Shown here: positions 49,574 through 59,664 of the stretch, one piece after another
Layout of the letters: every line of letters starts with the position of its first letter
Position numbering within the stretch: position 1 is the stretch's first letter
Assembly (NCBI RefSeq): GCF_018394335.1
Contig: NZ_CP074572.1
Coordinates: 1,426,001-1,490,000, forward strand
Origin: Shewanella dokdonensis
GTDB taxonomy: Bacteria > Pseudomonadota > Gammaproteobacteria > Enterobacterales > Shewanellaceae
Length of the DNA stretch: 64,000 nucleotides
Direction of reading: 5' to 3'
Program-made: the position numbers and the translations under genes
The notes under the pieces: generated by a model
Database searches by the model: none
What the model was told of the DNA's origin: nothing
Seen by the model: the letters and a program-made list of their open reading frames with translations, nothing else

Positions 49574-50182
49574 ATGAAACTGTTACTGACATCCATGAGC
49601 ATTCTGTTACTACTGTCAGGATGCGCCATGCGGGATACAGTCTCCATGGATACCCCAACAACCCAAGCCTATGATCTGAATGATAATGATCGTGATGGCG
49701 TTATTGAAGCCCGGGAAAAATGTGCTGGCACCGTTGAAGGCGCAAATGTCGACAACTATGGCTGCGGTCAGGTACGTCCGATCAATGAACGTTCAGAGCT
49801 GAAGGTGCTGTTTGCTAACGACTCAGCTTACATCGATCCGCAATATTATGGCCAAATCCAGACCATTTCTGATTTCATGAAACAGTATCCCAATACTAAA
49901 GTGACCATTGAAGGCCACTGCAGTAAAACCGGAACGTATGAGCATAATCTGGAATTGTCACAGAATCGGGCGAATGCGGTAGTTAAAGTATTGCATGAAC
50001 AATTTGGAATTGCTGATGACCGGTTAACCGCAATCGGTTACAGTTATGATCGTCCAGTTGACACCAGCGGTACTGCCTTGGCCCAGAAACGCAATCGACG
50101 CGTTATTGCGGAAGTCAAAGGTGAAGATACTATGGCTGACATGAAGTGGACGATTTATTCTGTCGATCAAGAAGTTAAATAG
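49574..50182 (+). CDS. OmpA-like lipoprotein in the adhesin operon
   Basis: 202 residues. The start MKLLLTSMSILLLLSGC is a lipoprotein leader with lipobox LSGC and Cys17. DLNDNDRDGVIEAREKC resembles a thrombospondin type 3 calcium-binding repeat. The C-terminal OmpA-like domain has VTIEGHCSKTG and ELSQNRANAVVKVL, with Ser where the usual GHTD Asp contacts peptidoglycan. Its frame appears fused to the preceding TolC-like gene only because of a homopolymer loss at 49562-49566. Shewanella bpfA operons carry a separate gene here. Its role in adhesin export or anchoring is an inference. Confidence 0.85.
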   Translation: MKLLLTSMSILLLLSGCAMRDTVSMDTPTTQAYDLNDNDRDGVIEAREKCAGTVEGANVDNYGCGQVRPINERSELKVLFANDSAYIDPQYYGQIQTISDFMKQYPNTKVTIEGHCSKTGTYEHNLELSQNRANAVVKVLHEQFGIADDRLTAIGYSYDRPVDTSGTALAQKRNRRVIAEVKGEDTMADMKWTIYSVDQEVK

Positions 50183-50199
50183 GAAAATCATCCCTCATT

Positions 50200-50904
50200 A
50201 TGGTGTGTGGCAGGCAATTGACATCCAGATGTTTCAAACACGTCTGCCACTACACCTTGCTGGCATCGGTACTTGCTGTTTCACTGTTGCATGCCGATGT
50301 TGGCCTTAATGAATCCACTGTTGTCTCTTCCCTAGAACACACCTATGGTGAACGTGCCGGATTACGAGCAAAAGCATGGTTTAACATTCTGCGAGATGCT
50401 CAGAACCAAAGCACCATAGAAAAGATCACAACAGTCAATAACTTCTTTAATTTGTTCCGTTTTGTGGATGATATAAAACTATGGGGTGTAAGTAATTACT
50501 GGGCTACGCCGCTGGAGTTTATCGGCGCCAATGGTGGCGACTGTGAAGACTTCTCTATAGCTAAGTACTTTACTTTGCTGCAATTAGGGGTTCCAGACGA
50601 CAAGATGCGCATCACTATGGTTAAGGCAACCAGTGTCAATCAATACCACATGGTACTGGCTTACTATGAAACACCAGGAGCCATCCCGTTGATCCTTGAT
50701 AATCTGGACCCAGTTATCAAACCTGCCACCCAACGTACAGACCTGATCCCAGTCTACAGCTTTAACGGTAAACAGTTATGGCTCAACAAAGAAAAAGGTC
50801 GAGGGGTCTTGGCAGGACCAGCCACACGTCTAGAAAAATGGAACGATTTAAAACACAGATTAGGGGCTGACCGTATGCGCAAGCCCAAATTGGTGATGGA
50901 GTAA
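50200..50904 (+). CDS. bpfG: LapG-type periplasmic cysteine protease
   Basis: 234 residues with an N-terminal hydrophobic leader (YTLLASVLAVSLLHA). It belongs to the transglutaminase-like BTLCP/LapG family. The catalytic triad is visible as Cys115 (NGGDCEDFS), His150 (NQYHMVLAYY) and Asp167 (LILDNLDP). The acidic residues around the Cys form the Ca2+ site known in LapG. It should cut the adhesin at the TAAG site and release it when c-di-GMP is low. ATG 50200 has AGGA rather far upstream, so a slightly different start is possible. Confidence 0.92.
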   Translation: MVCGRQLTSRCFKHVCHYTLLASVLAVSLLHADVGLNESTVVSSLEHTYGERAGLRAKAWFNILRDAQNQSTIEKITTVNNFFNLFRFVDDIKLWGVSNYWATPLEFIGANGGDCEDFSIAKYFTLLQLGVPDDKMRITMVKATSVNQYHMVLAYYETPGAIPLILDNLDPVIKPATQRTDLIPVYSFNGKQLWLNKEKGRGVLAGPATRLEKWNDLKHRLGADRMRKPKLVME

Positions 50905-50912
50905 CCGCGGCA

Positions 50913-52828
50913 ATGACCTTGTTTAGACAGATTTATTCATTACTGTTTGGGCTGTTCCTTTTAGTAGTAGCCAGCCTCGGATATGTACAGTTTAATGAAA
51001 CCCGAAATTTTCTTGCATCCCAAATGGAGTCGGATCTGAACAATGTCAGCCACTCTCTAGGGTTGATGCTAGTGCCTGCTCTGGAAGCCGGTGATATGGC
51101 CACGGTAGAAACCATGGTGAATGTCATTTTCGAAGGGGATACTACCGCAAAGTCACGCTGACTTGGCTGGTAGATGGTAAACAGCAAAGTTGGAACAACG
51201 ATATTCGGATTGATGATGTCCCCCAATGGTTTATCAATCTGAACCTATTTCCTACCATTGAAAAAGAAACCACCATCACCAGTGGCTGGATCCAGTTGGC
51301 CAAGCTGAAAATCACTGCTCACCCAGGATTTGGCTACCATGAACTGTGGCGTATCATGAGCAACACCATCATAGTGTTCTCTATCCTATTTTTGGTCGCT
51401 ATTTTCTCCGCAAGATTGGGACTCACCTGGATCCTCAAGCCACTGCACGCGATTGCCGAGCACGCGAAGAACATAGCCAAACGTGAATTTGGGCCTGATA
51501 TGCCGTTACCCAAAACACTGGAATTACGTGATGTAGTGACGGCCTTCAACAGTATGTCGGCTCAATTGAAGCAGATTTTCAATTCGCTGGATGAAGAAGT
51601 AACCGCACTACGCAAGAAAAACCTGGTGGATCAGGTTTCCGAGCTGCCAAACAGGCAATACATGACGGCCAGGCTCAACAGTTGGCTTAGCGAACCTGGC
51701 AGTGGCGCTATGATGTTGGTACGGTTGGATTGGTTGGAGCAGGTTCATAGCAAATATGGCTATCAGGTACGAGACGCTACAATCAAATTGTTAGCCTCAA
51801 AGTTGCAGGAATCACTGGCGGAGTTTGACTCAGTAATCGCCAGGATTGCCGCTTATGAATTTGCCTTTTTAATCACCAATGCAGAGCGGGAACAACTGAG
51901 CAAATACCTGCAGACATTAGTGCGCACCATCAACCAAGAGATGATCAAAGCCGACTGCAAACCTAATGAAGATTACGCTATCGGTATTGCTGAACGCTTG
52001 GGACAATGTACAACGTCAGACATACTGAGCCAGGCTGATAACGCACTGCAAAAAGCGCTACAAGCCGGTAAGGTTTACCACTGGTTTGAATCCAGCGAGC
52101 AACAGTTGTTCACCCGTGAACAATGGCGCGAAAAACTGTCCCACGCCATCAGCCAGAAGCAGTTTTTATTCCGCTGGCAGCCCATACAAAATTATGGACG
52201 TGATGGCATCATTCATCACGAATTGTTCTGTCAGTTACAGGTAGGCGACACGTTGATCCATGCTGGTCAATTTATGCCCTATGTGGAACTGTTATCCCTA
52301 GGAAGTTTGCTCGACCGTTGTCTTATCGAAAAAGTTATCGAGCAAAAACTACTGGAGAAGAGTCCACACATTATCGCTGTCAACCTGACACATCAAAGTG
52401 TTGGCGACTACAAATTCCATCAATGGTTAAATCAGTACCTCCGCGAGGCTGAGCATCATGGGCGGTTGGCATTTGAAATTCAGGAAGCCAGTATCTACAG
52501 TGACGCCAAGGCCAGCGAAGCGCTGTGTAATGTGATCAGAGATAATGGTGCAACTTTTGGCATCGACCATTTTGGCCGGCAGTTTGGCTCAATGACATAT
52601 CTGCAAACTCTGCGGCCCAGTTATGTCAAACTCGATCTGTCATTTGCCCAATTTGAAGACAACCAGCACAACGCTGAGCTGTGTCGGGCACTAGTAAACG
52701 TTGCCCGAGGGCTGGATATTGATGTGATAGCGACAGGGATCCAACAAGAAACGCAACTGCAGCGCTTTGAAATGCTGAAGATCCAAGGATATCAAGGATA
52801 TATCGCACCACCGCAAAATATTGAGTAA
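50913..52828 (+). CDS. bpfD: LapD-type c-di-GMP receptor, frame broken
   Basis: About 638 residues after repair (P. fluorescens LapD 648). Membrane segment (LFRQIYSLLFGLFLLVVASLGYVQF), periplasmic LapD/MoxY output domain, second membrane segment (IIVFSILFLVAIFSARLGLTWIL), HAMP, degenerate GGDEF and degenerate EAL (HHELF in place of EAL). The frame breaks in the G4 run 51135-51138; one more G gives FEGGYYRKVTLTWLVDGKQ and restores the frame to 52828. Such proteins bind c-di-GMP without making or degrading it and hold LapG at the membrane. It directly follows the LapG gene, and a terminator closes the operon. Confidence 0.9.
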
Positions 52829-52872
52829 TATCTATCAGTAAAGAACACACCTTCTACGGACGGTAACATTGC

Positions 52873-52895
52873 AAAAGGCCCACAACGGGCCTTTT
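52873..52895 (+). terminator. Terminator of the adhesin operon
   Basis: Perfect 9-bp stem AAAAGGCCC / GGGCCTTTT with a 5-base loop, 45 bases after the lapD stop; the stem end itself supplies the T run. Confidence 0.88.
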
Positions 52896-53039
52896 GTTTA
52901 TGCGCGCCCTCGCAATTGCCTATTCTCAGCGCCTATTGCCGATGGATGTTTGCGTCTTTCGATGTCAATGGCACCGCTGTTTCTGTGTTTGTCAGGTAAA
53001 GCTGTGCCGATGATACAAACCAGTGTTTATGGAGATAAA

Positions 53040-53075
53040 AAAGAAAAAGCCCCTGAATACAGGAGCTTTTTCTTT
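53040..53075 (-). terminator. Terminator of the tRNA operon
   Basis: On the minus strand AAAAAGCTCCTG pairs with CAGGGGCTTTTT (one T-G pair, 4-base loop) and a further T-rich stretch follows. It lies 9 bases after the last tRNA-Pro. Confidence 0.8.
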
Positions 53076-53079
53076 TGAT

Positions 53080-53156
<77 letters not shown>

Positions 53157-53207
53157 TAAAATGGGATTACTTTCACCTATCAAACAAGGTGCAAGCAATT
53201 TATAAAT

Positions 53208-53284
<77 letters not shown>

Positions 53285-53379
53285 AAATACGTATTTCCAC
53301 CCTGCTAGCGTCAGAGAAACCAGCTCCAGACGTTGCTGAATCCTGATTTTGTCCCGGGAACTCAACACTAGGAAGGAAA

Positions 53380-53455
53380 TGGGGTGGCTGATGGGGCTCG
53401 AACCCACGACAACCGGAATCACAATCCGGGACTCTACCAACTGAGCTACAGCCAC
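53380..53455 (-). tRNA. tRNA-His (GUG)
   Basis: 76 bases with encoded CCA. On the minus strand it starts GTGGCTGTAGCTCAG, the anticodon loop is ATTGTGA (anticodon GTG), and the T-arm is GTGGGTTCGAGCCCCA. The G just before the 5' end fits the extra G of mature tRNA-His. Confidence 0.97.
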
Positions 53456-53490
53456 CACTGTTTTCACGCTAACTGATGTGCTCATGAAGC

Positions 53491-53567
53491 TGGTGCGCCC
53501 AGAAGGATTTGAACCCTCGGCCTCACCCTCCGGAGGGGTGCGCTCTATCCAGCTGAGCTATGGGCGC
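53491..53567 (-). tRNA. tRNA-Arg (CCG)
   Basis: 77 bases with encoded CCA. The acceptor stem GCGCCCA pairs with TGGGCGC, and the anticodon loop is CTCCGGA between CACCC and GGGTG (anticodon CCG). It is the first gene of the Arg-His-Pro-Pro array, which resembles the E. coli argX-hisR-leuT-proM operon with leuT absent. Confidence 0.97.
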
Positions 53568-53587
53568 CCATCGTGTCAGCGCCGCAT

Positions 53588-53616
53588 ATAGTAGGGGTTA
53601 TTAAGGAACGAGTCCA
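53588..53616 (-). promoter_or_regulatory. Promoter of the tRNA operon
   Basis: On the minus strand: -35 TGGACT (53611-53616), a 17-base spacer and -10 TACTAT (53588-53593), then the GC-rich GCGGCGC typical of stringently controlled stable-RNA promoters. It lies 21 bases before the tRNA-Arg 5' end. Confidence 0.6.
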
Positions 53617-53796
53617 CCATTGTTTTGCTTTTTCTTCTGAGTGTTCAACTTTTAGCTTTATAAACCATCACCATAACCTCACATCCTCTGACGCATGCCA
53701 AAAAATTGACTTGGCGTCATAGTCAATTCGTGTTATTTATAAACAGTTAACAAGAAGATTAAACAATATGTTTACATTTCCTCCCGGTAAAAAATC

Positions 53797-56394
53797 ATGT
53801 TGAAGGACACTCGACGTTTTATGACTCCTGATGTGTCATCTCTTGAAAAACGTGTATCCAGGCTCAGACGTCTGGCGACCAAATTTAAACGGGCGGAATC
53901 GGCGCAAAATGCGCTGCTGGAAATCTCCAATATTGCTAACGCGGCTGACAGCATGGAAGATTTCTACCAAGGTATCCATTCACATCTTAAAAAACTTATC
54001 CCTGCGGATAATTTCTATATCGCGCTAAAAAATCAGGATCAATTAGAACTGCCCTTTTTCTTAGACGAAAAAGATGCACATCCCACTGAGCTATACCCGG
54101 ATAAAAATCTGTCAGACATGCTGAAACGTGGTTTGACAGGCTATGTATTACGCACCCAAAAGCCGCTACTGTGTGGCGAAGCCACTGCGGAGCAACTCAC
54201 GGCAGCCGGAGAAATTGAAGATCTCGGCTCTCCCTGCCACCAATGGCTCGGGGTGCCCATTATGCACAATGGCATGGCTGTGGGTGCATTGGTGGTACAA
54301 AGCTACAACCCTGAAGTGTCATACGGCGATACCGAAGTAGAACTGATGGTGTTCATCTGTCATCACATCGCCGGAGTATTGGAACGTCTGCGCCACCATG
54401 AACAACTGGAATTGGCTATCCAGCAACGTACCCAGGAACTCAGTCAGGCTTACGATAAACTCAAGCAAGAAGTCTATGAAAGACGCCGCGCCGAACGGTT
54501 GCAACGTTCACTATTTGAGATTGCCGATCTCGCGACCTCTAACCTAGACATGCATGATTTTTATGTGGAACTGCACCATATTATTAGCCACCTGCTGCCC
54601 GCCAATAACTGTTACATCGCGCTGCTAGATCAGTCGTCAACGATACTTGCGTTTCCGTTTTATGTATCGCAACTCAGCATTACCCCGCCAGAGCCTCGAC
54701 CATTAAAAGATGGCTTAGTGGAGTATTTGCTTCGCAACCGTAAGCCGGTATTGCTGGCACAAAAAGATATCCGTCATCTGATTAAACAAGGCGAGATTTA
54801 CAGTAAAGCGCCCGATCTGAACCATACTGAAACCATGCAGCAATGGATTGGTGTACCGCTGTTGATCCAAGGTGAAGTGGTAGGCGCGCTGGCAGTCTAC
54901 AGCTTTAGCATGGATCAGAAATACCAGTTCAAAGACTTGGAACTGCTGACCTTCGTATCACAACACATTGCGACAGCCATTGAACGCAAGCTGGCAACCG
55001 AGACGCTCAAACGCTCAAATGAACAGTTGGAAGAGATGGTACAGGCACGAACAGCTGAACTAGCACAGACCAACCATGAACTAGAGAAGGAGATCTCGCA
55101 GCGCCGTCGTATAGAACAAAAGCTGATCCACGATGCCAAGCATGACAGTCTTACCGGCTTACCCAATCGGCAGATGTTTATGGAACGGCTGACAGACACC
55201 TTTGAGAGTCGACGTTTCTACAAGTTTGCGTTGCTGTTTATCGACTTGGATCGTTTTAAAATCATCAACGATACCCTTGGGCACCTAGAAGGCGATCATT
55301 TCCTCATTGAAACGGCTAAACGGCTGAATTTCTGCATTCGGGATCAAGACCTGCTCGCTCGGCTCGGTGGCGATGAGTTTGTCATACTGTTAGATAACTT
55401 ATATGACACAGAAGATGCCAAAGAAGTGGCTGAGCGGATCCTGTGTGAGCTATCGCGGCCATTTGAACTATCAGGCCAACTGTTCAACTCGGGGGCCAGT
55501 ATCGGTATTTCACTTTGTGACGATCCACAACAGACCAGTAGCGAGTCGCTGTTACGCGATGCCGATACCGCCATGTATATGGCAAAAACCCGTGGTAAAG
55601 GTTGTTATGTTGTCTTTGACGAAAAGTCACATCAGCAAATGATGCATGATCTGACACTCGAAAATGACTTACGGCAAGCGTTCGAGAGTCATCAACTGCG
55701 CCTGCAATATATTCCGGTACAAGATCTGAATACAAATAAACTAGTAGCGCTCGATGCTAAGCCCTACTGGCAACATCCACGACATGGCGTACTCAACTAT
55801 CAGCAGTTAGCGCAATTGGCAGAACAGGCCAGTTTACAACTTGAGCTTGATCGTTATGTGATTGAATTACTAAATGACGAATTTGACACTCTGCCTTTGG
55901 AAGCCGACACCTTAATCCATTTATGCTTATCCAGTCAGCATTTGGCTTATAAGCATGCCTTACGTAATCTACAAAACTGTTTGGGCAGTTGCCGTTTTGC
56001 CATGGACAAGTTGTGCCTATTTTTTAACGAGATTTCGCTGGCACGGGATCACAATAACCATGCCGACGGTTTTGAATCACTCAGAGAACTGGGCGTTAAC
56101 CTAGGAATTGCAGATTACGGCAGCGGCTACAGCTCCATGTTGACACTGTCATTTTTACCTATTAGTTGCCTAAAACTTGAGGCCGAGCTCGCCAATGGTA
56201 TTCAAAGTTCAAGGCATCGCAGATTATTAACGGCCATCCGCCACAGCGCTGAATCGTTGCAACTGCACCTCATTGCCGATGGGGTGAATTCACCGGAGCA
56301 GCGGCAAAAATTGCAGCAGTTGGGAATTTGTACAGTGCAGGGCACGGCTGAAACGATAATGCCGCAGTCTCAAGACAGCATTGTCTGTGCCTGA
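53797..56394 (+). CDS. GAF-GAF-GGDEF-EAL signalling protein with degenerate EAL
   Basis: 865 residues, no membrane segment seen, so probably cytoplasmic. Two GAF sensor domains of the same type (about residues 45-190 and 235-400; compare MEDFYQGIHSHLKKLIPADN with MHDFYVELHHIISHLLPANN), each followed by a coiled coil, then a GGDEF domain (about 440-605). RLGGDEFVILL is intact and RDQD upstream is a product-inhibition I-site, so it should make c-di-GMP. The EAL-like domain (about 620-865) reads ALDAKPYWQHP where EAL is expected, so it is probably inactive. ATG 53821 is an alternative start, since no good ribosome-binding site precedes 53797. It could feed c-di-GMP to the LapD receptor encoded upstream. 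Confidence 0.88.
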   Translation: MLKDTRRFMTPDVSSLEKRVSRLRRLATKFKRAESAQNALLEISNIANAADSMEDFYQGIHSHLKKLIPADNFYIALKNQDQLELPFFLDEKDAHPTELYPDKNLSDMLKRGLTGYVLRTQKPLLCGEATAEQLTAAGEIEDLGSPCHQWLGVPIMHNGMAVGALVVQSYNPEVSYGDTEVELMVFICHHIAGVLERLRHHEQLELAIQQRTQELSQAYDKLKQEVYERRRAERLQRSLFEIADLATSNLDMHDFYVELHHIISHLLPANNCYIALLDQSSTILAFPFYVSQLSITPPEPRPLKDGLVEYLLRNRKPVLLAQKDIRHLIKQGEIYSKAPDLNHTETMQQWIGVPLLIQGEVVGALAVYSFSMDQKYQFKDLELLTFVSQHIATAIERKLATETLKRSNEQLEEMVQARTAELAQTNHELEKEISQRRRIEQKLIHDAKHDSLTGLPNRQMFMERLTDTFESRRFYKFALLFIDLDRFKIINDTLGHLEGDHFLIETAKRLNFCIRDQDLLARLGGDEFVILLDNLYDTEDAKEVAERILCELSRPFELSGQLFNSGASIGISLCDDPQQTSSESLLRDADTAMYMAKTRGKGCYVVFDEKSHQQMMHDLTLENDLRQAFESHQLRLQYIPVQDLNTNKLVALDAKPYWQHPRHGVLNYQQLAQLAEQASLQLELDRYVIELLNDEFDTLPLEADTLIHLCLSSQHLAYKHALRNLQNCLGSCRFAMDKLCLFFNEISLARDHNNHADGFESLRELGVNLGIADYGSGYSSMLTLSFLPISCLKLEAELANGIQSSRHRRLLTAIRHSAESLQLHLIADGVNSPEQRQKLQQLGICTVQGTAETIMPQSQDSIVCA

Positions 56395-58406
56395 TTACTT
56401 GTTGAGCATCGCCCGTAAACCCGCAATATTGCTTTTGCCAGATTGCATCCGTTGTTCCTCGCTTTGCAGCGGTTTACGATTTTCCCACTGCACATCATCT
56501 TCCGGTAACTCTTTGAGAAAACGGCTGGGTTCGCTACGAATGGTTTCCCCAAACTGGCGCCGTTCACGGCACATCACAAACCATAATTCCCGTTGGGCGC
56601 GGGTGATCCCCACGTAGGCAAGCCGCCGTTCTTCTTCAATATTGTCTTCATCAATGCTGGTCTGGTGCGGCAATAAGCCCTCTTCCATTCCCACCATAAA
56701 CACGTAGGGAAACTCCAAGCCTTTAGAGGCATGCAGGGTCATCAATTGCACTTGGTCACCCGCTTCATCTTCATTATTGCGCTCCATCATATCGCGCAAG
56801 GTCAGGCGCGTGACGACCTCTGGCAGCGTCATAGGCGCATCCAGTTCATCCCCGCAAGCATCTCAGTGACCCAGCGGTATAGTTCTGAGATATTTTTCAT
56901 ACGCATCTCAGCCGCTTTGGCGCTGGGGCTGGTTTCGTACAGATAGTCTTCATAATGAATGTTATGGATCAGCTGTTTAATCGCATCAACGCCCTCACCT
57001 CGCTGTGCAATTTCCCCGGTATCCACAATAAAACGGCCAAATTGAAATAAACTCTCAATCGCCGCGTGTCCGAGATGATGTTGCAGTTCTGCCTCAAAAA
57101 TAGCGGCAAACAGTGAGATATGTTTGCTGTTGGCGAAATTGCCAAGTTTTTCCAGCGTTGCCGGGCCAATACCTCGTTTGGGCAGATTAATGATGCGTAA
57201 CAGCGCATTATCATCATCAGGATTCACCACCAGTCGCAGGTACGCCATGATGTCCTTAATCTCGGCGCGGGCGAAAAACGACGTTCCGCCACTGAGCCGA
57301 TACGGAATACGGTTGGTCATCAATGCCCGTTCCAGTAACCTTGATTGATGATTACCCCGGTAAAGTACCGCGTATTCACCATAGTTAGTGCGGTTCATAA
57401 ATTTATGGCGAATGATCTCCGCCACCACCCGTTCGGCCTCTTGTTCTTCATTGGCGGCGAGCAATACCCGCAGCGGTTCACCGTGCGGTAATTCGCTGAA
57501 CAGGGCTTTGTCATACACATGCGGATTATTGGCAATCAGGATATTGGCGGCATGCAGAATGCGCTGGCTGGAGCGATAATTCTGTTCCAGCTTAATCAAC
57601 TTCAGCTCTGGAAAATCCTTACCCAGCAGCACCAAATTCTGTGGTTTGGCACCGCGCCAAGAATAGATAGACTGATCGTCGTCACCCACCACAGTAAAAC
57701 GGGCACGTTCGCCCACCAGCAACTTCACCAGTTCATACTGGCTGGTATTGGTGTCTTGGTATTCATCCACCAGCAGGTATTGAATGCGTTTTTGCCAGCG
57801 CCGCCGGACGTCTTCGTTATGCCGAAGTAACAGCGTGGGCAACAGAATTAGATCGTCAAAATCCAACGCGTTATAGGCTTTCATATGTTGGGCATAGCGT
57901 TGATATAATAAAGCAAATAACTGTTCACGCTCATTTTTCGCCATTCTACGGGCATGATCTGGGATCACCAATCCGCCTTTCCAATTAGAAATAGCAGATG
58001 CCAGTAACCGCAGCAGATCTTTATCTTCCTGTAGTTCGTGCTCTGTCAGCTCTTTCAATAGCGCCAACGTATCCTGATCATCAAACAGTGAAAATCCCGC
58101 TTTCAATCCCAGCGCTTTGTGCTCACGTTTGATGATTTCCAAGCCCAACGTATGGAAGGTAGAAATCCATAAACCACGAGTTTCTTTACGGCCAATAGAA
58201 TGGGCAATACGCTCCTTCATTTCACGCGCGGCCTTGTTGGTAAAAGTCACGGCGGCGATATGTCGTGGTTGATAACCACATTCCTGCACCAAATAGGCAA
58301 TCTTATTGACGATTACGCGCGTTTTACCGCTACCAGCACCAGCCAAAACCAGGCAAGGGCCGGAAATATAGCGAACGGCGTCATTTTGGGCAGGATTGAG
58401 TTTCAT
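56395..58406 (-). CDS. rep: ATP-dependent DNA helicase Rep, frame broken
   Basis: About 670 residues after repair (E. coli Rep 673). Superfamily 1A 3'-5' helicase: Walker [29 protein letters not shown], Walker [24 protein letters not shown], and late motifs [15 protein letters not shown] and [14 protein letters not shown]. The break is in the C4 run 56850-56853 (G run on the coding strand); one more G gives [17 protein letters not shown]. The start [23 protein letters not shown] is typical of Rep rather than UvrD. It helps forks restart and pass bound proteins. Confidence 0.92.
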
Positions 58407-58621
58407 TGTGCTCCAATCAACAACTAATGCAGAGGGTCAGATAATAGCAGAAGCCGGCATCAAGGTGTGACCACCATCTGACTTTACCCTTAGGCCGCCA
58501 ATTTTTTCGTCCGACCAAATGAGCGGATCGATGAATCATAGCTAACCCTTGCGTTATATTGGGGAATTAGCGGCGACTGGGTTACAATTCGCCCATCAGC
58601 GTCTTTAATGGGAAAGCCAAG

Positions 58622-58876
58622 ATGATCAATGCCAAGAAAATCGAAGATCTGGCGCGGCAACTGAGTGACAACTTGCCCGCTGGAGTTAAACAGTTCGCCG
58701 GAGAATTCGAAGAACGGAGTAAACATATTCTGCAACAACAGTTGCTGAAACTGGACATGGTTTCCCGTGAAGAGTTTGAAGTGCAGCAACATGTATTACT
58801 AAAAACCAGAGAAAAACTGGAAGCCTTACAGGCTCAGGTAGACGCGCTGGAAAGCAAATTGCGCGACCAAGCATAA
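58622..58876 (+). CDS. ubiK: Ubiquinone biosynthesis accessory factor UbiK
   Basis: 84 residues of the BMFP (YqiC) family: MINAKKIEDLARQLSDNLP, then an amphipathic helix and a C-terminal coiled coil (VLLKTREKLEALQAQVDALE). In E. coli UbiK supports aerobic ubiquinone synthesis with UbiJ and binds membranes. It has its own terminator. It diverges from rep. Confidence 0.9.
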   Translation: MINAKKIEDLARQLSDNLPAGVKQFAGEFEERSKHILQQQLLKLDMVSREEFEVQQHVLLKTREKLEALQAQVDALESKLRDQA

Positions 58877-58890
58877 GCGCAATTACCCAC

Positions 58891-58918
58891 AAGACCGCTA
58901 CGGCGGTCTTGCTTTTTT
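58891..58918 (+). terminator. Terminator after ubiK
   Basis: Perfect 8-bp stem AAGACCGC / GCGGTCTT with loop TACG, then GC and six T. It lies 14 bases after the ubiK stop. Confidence 0.92.
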
Positions 58919-58937
58919 ATCTGCCTGCCAAGGAAAT

Positions 58938-59663
58938 ATGCAGATGCTAAACACCCCTGCCAGAGTGTTTATCGGTTATTGGTTAGCATTACTGCTACCA
59001 CCACTGTTTATCTGGTTAAGTTCTGCCTCGTTATTTCCCTTGATTGATCTTAACGGCATGGTGGCTCAGGTTGCTTTTGCCGTCACCATGACTGGCACAC
59101 GCCCATGGGGCTTACTCACGACTGCGGTGGTACTAACACTTGCTTGCAGCCTGTTACCCGCAGCCAAGCGTAGCAAGCTGCTGTCTTGCGTGCTTATCGC
59201 CGTTGTGCTCAATGTTGTACTCAGTCATCTGCTGAAAGCGATATTTGCTGAACCGCGCCCTTATGTAGAGTACTTGGCGCATGCCGGACTATTGGATCTG
59301 CAACAATTCTATGCACTGGATAGCCAAAGCCGGGCAGCGATATTGCAACAGTTGCAACCGGCAGCATTGCCGTTGCAATTAGCCCCGGAGATTCTACGTC
59401 ACTGGCAAGCTGAAACCGCTTATGCATTTCCCTCTGGACACACGCTGTTTTCGAGTACCTTGAGCCTGAGTTGCAGCCTCTGTTTGCTACCACGCGTCAA
59501 ATGGCTACCGTTATTGCTATTGCTCTGGGCCTGGCTGGTAGGGTTCAGTCGATTACTGTTGGGGATGCACTGGTCGCAGGATGTGTTGGCATCGGCAGTG
59601 CTCGCCGCAGTGTTAGTCTTGGTGAGTTATATCGTAACGCTTCGATGGCTCGGTCAAGCATGA
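58938..59663 (+). CDS. pgpB: PAP2-family membrane phosphatase (PgpB-like)
   Basis: 241 residues with about six membrane helices. The three phosphatase motifs are present: KAIFAEPRP, FPSGHTLFSS and SRLLLGMHWSQD. PgpB-type enzymes remove phosphate from phosphatidylglycerol phosphate and undecaprenyl diphosphate at the inner membrane. Substrate choice cannot be told from sequence. ATG 58938 has AAGGAA about 8 bases upstream. Confidence 0.85.
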   Translation: MQMLNTPARVFIGYWLALLLPPLFIWLSSASLFPLIDLNGMVAQVAFAVTMTGTRPWGLLTTAVVLTLACSLLPAAKRSKLLSCVLIAVVLNVVLSHLLKAIFAEPRPYVEYLAHAGLLDLQQFYALDSQSRAAILQQLQPAALPLQLAPEILRHWQAETAYAFPSGHTLFSSTLSLSCSLCLLPRVKWLPLLLLLWAWLVGFSRLLLGMHWSQDVLASAVLAAVLVLVSYIVTLRWLGQA

Positions 59664-59664
59664 A

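Noticed and set aside
48173..50182. Novel TolC-OmpA fusion protein
   Set aside because: The fusion depends on one missing G at 49562-49566, and an intact lipoprotein signal starts in its middle.
52869..53078. A 69-residue open frame on the plus strand before the tRNA genes
   Set aside because: It starts inside the adhesin operon terminator, spans the tRNA terminator, and resembles no family.
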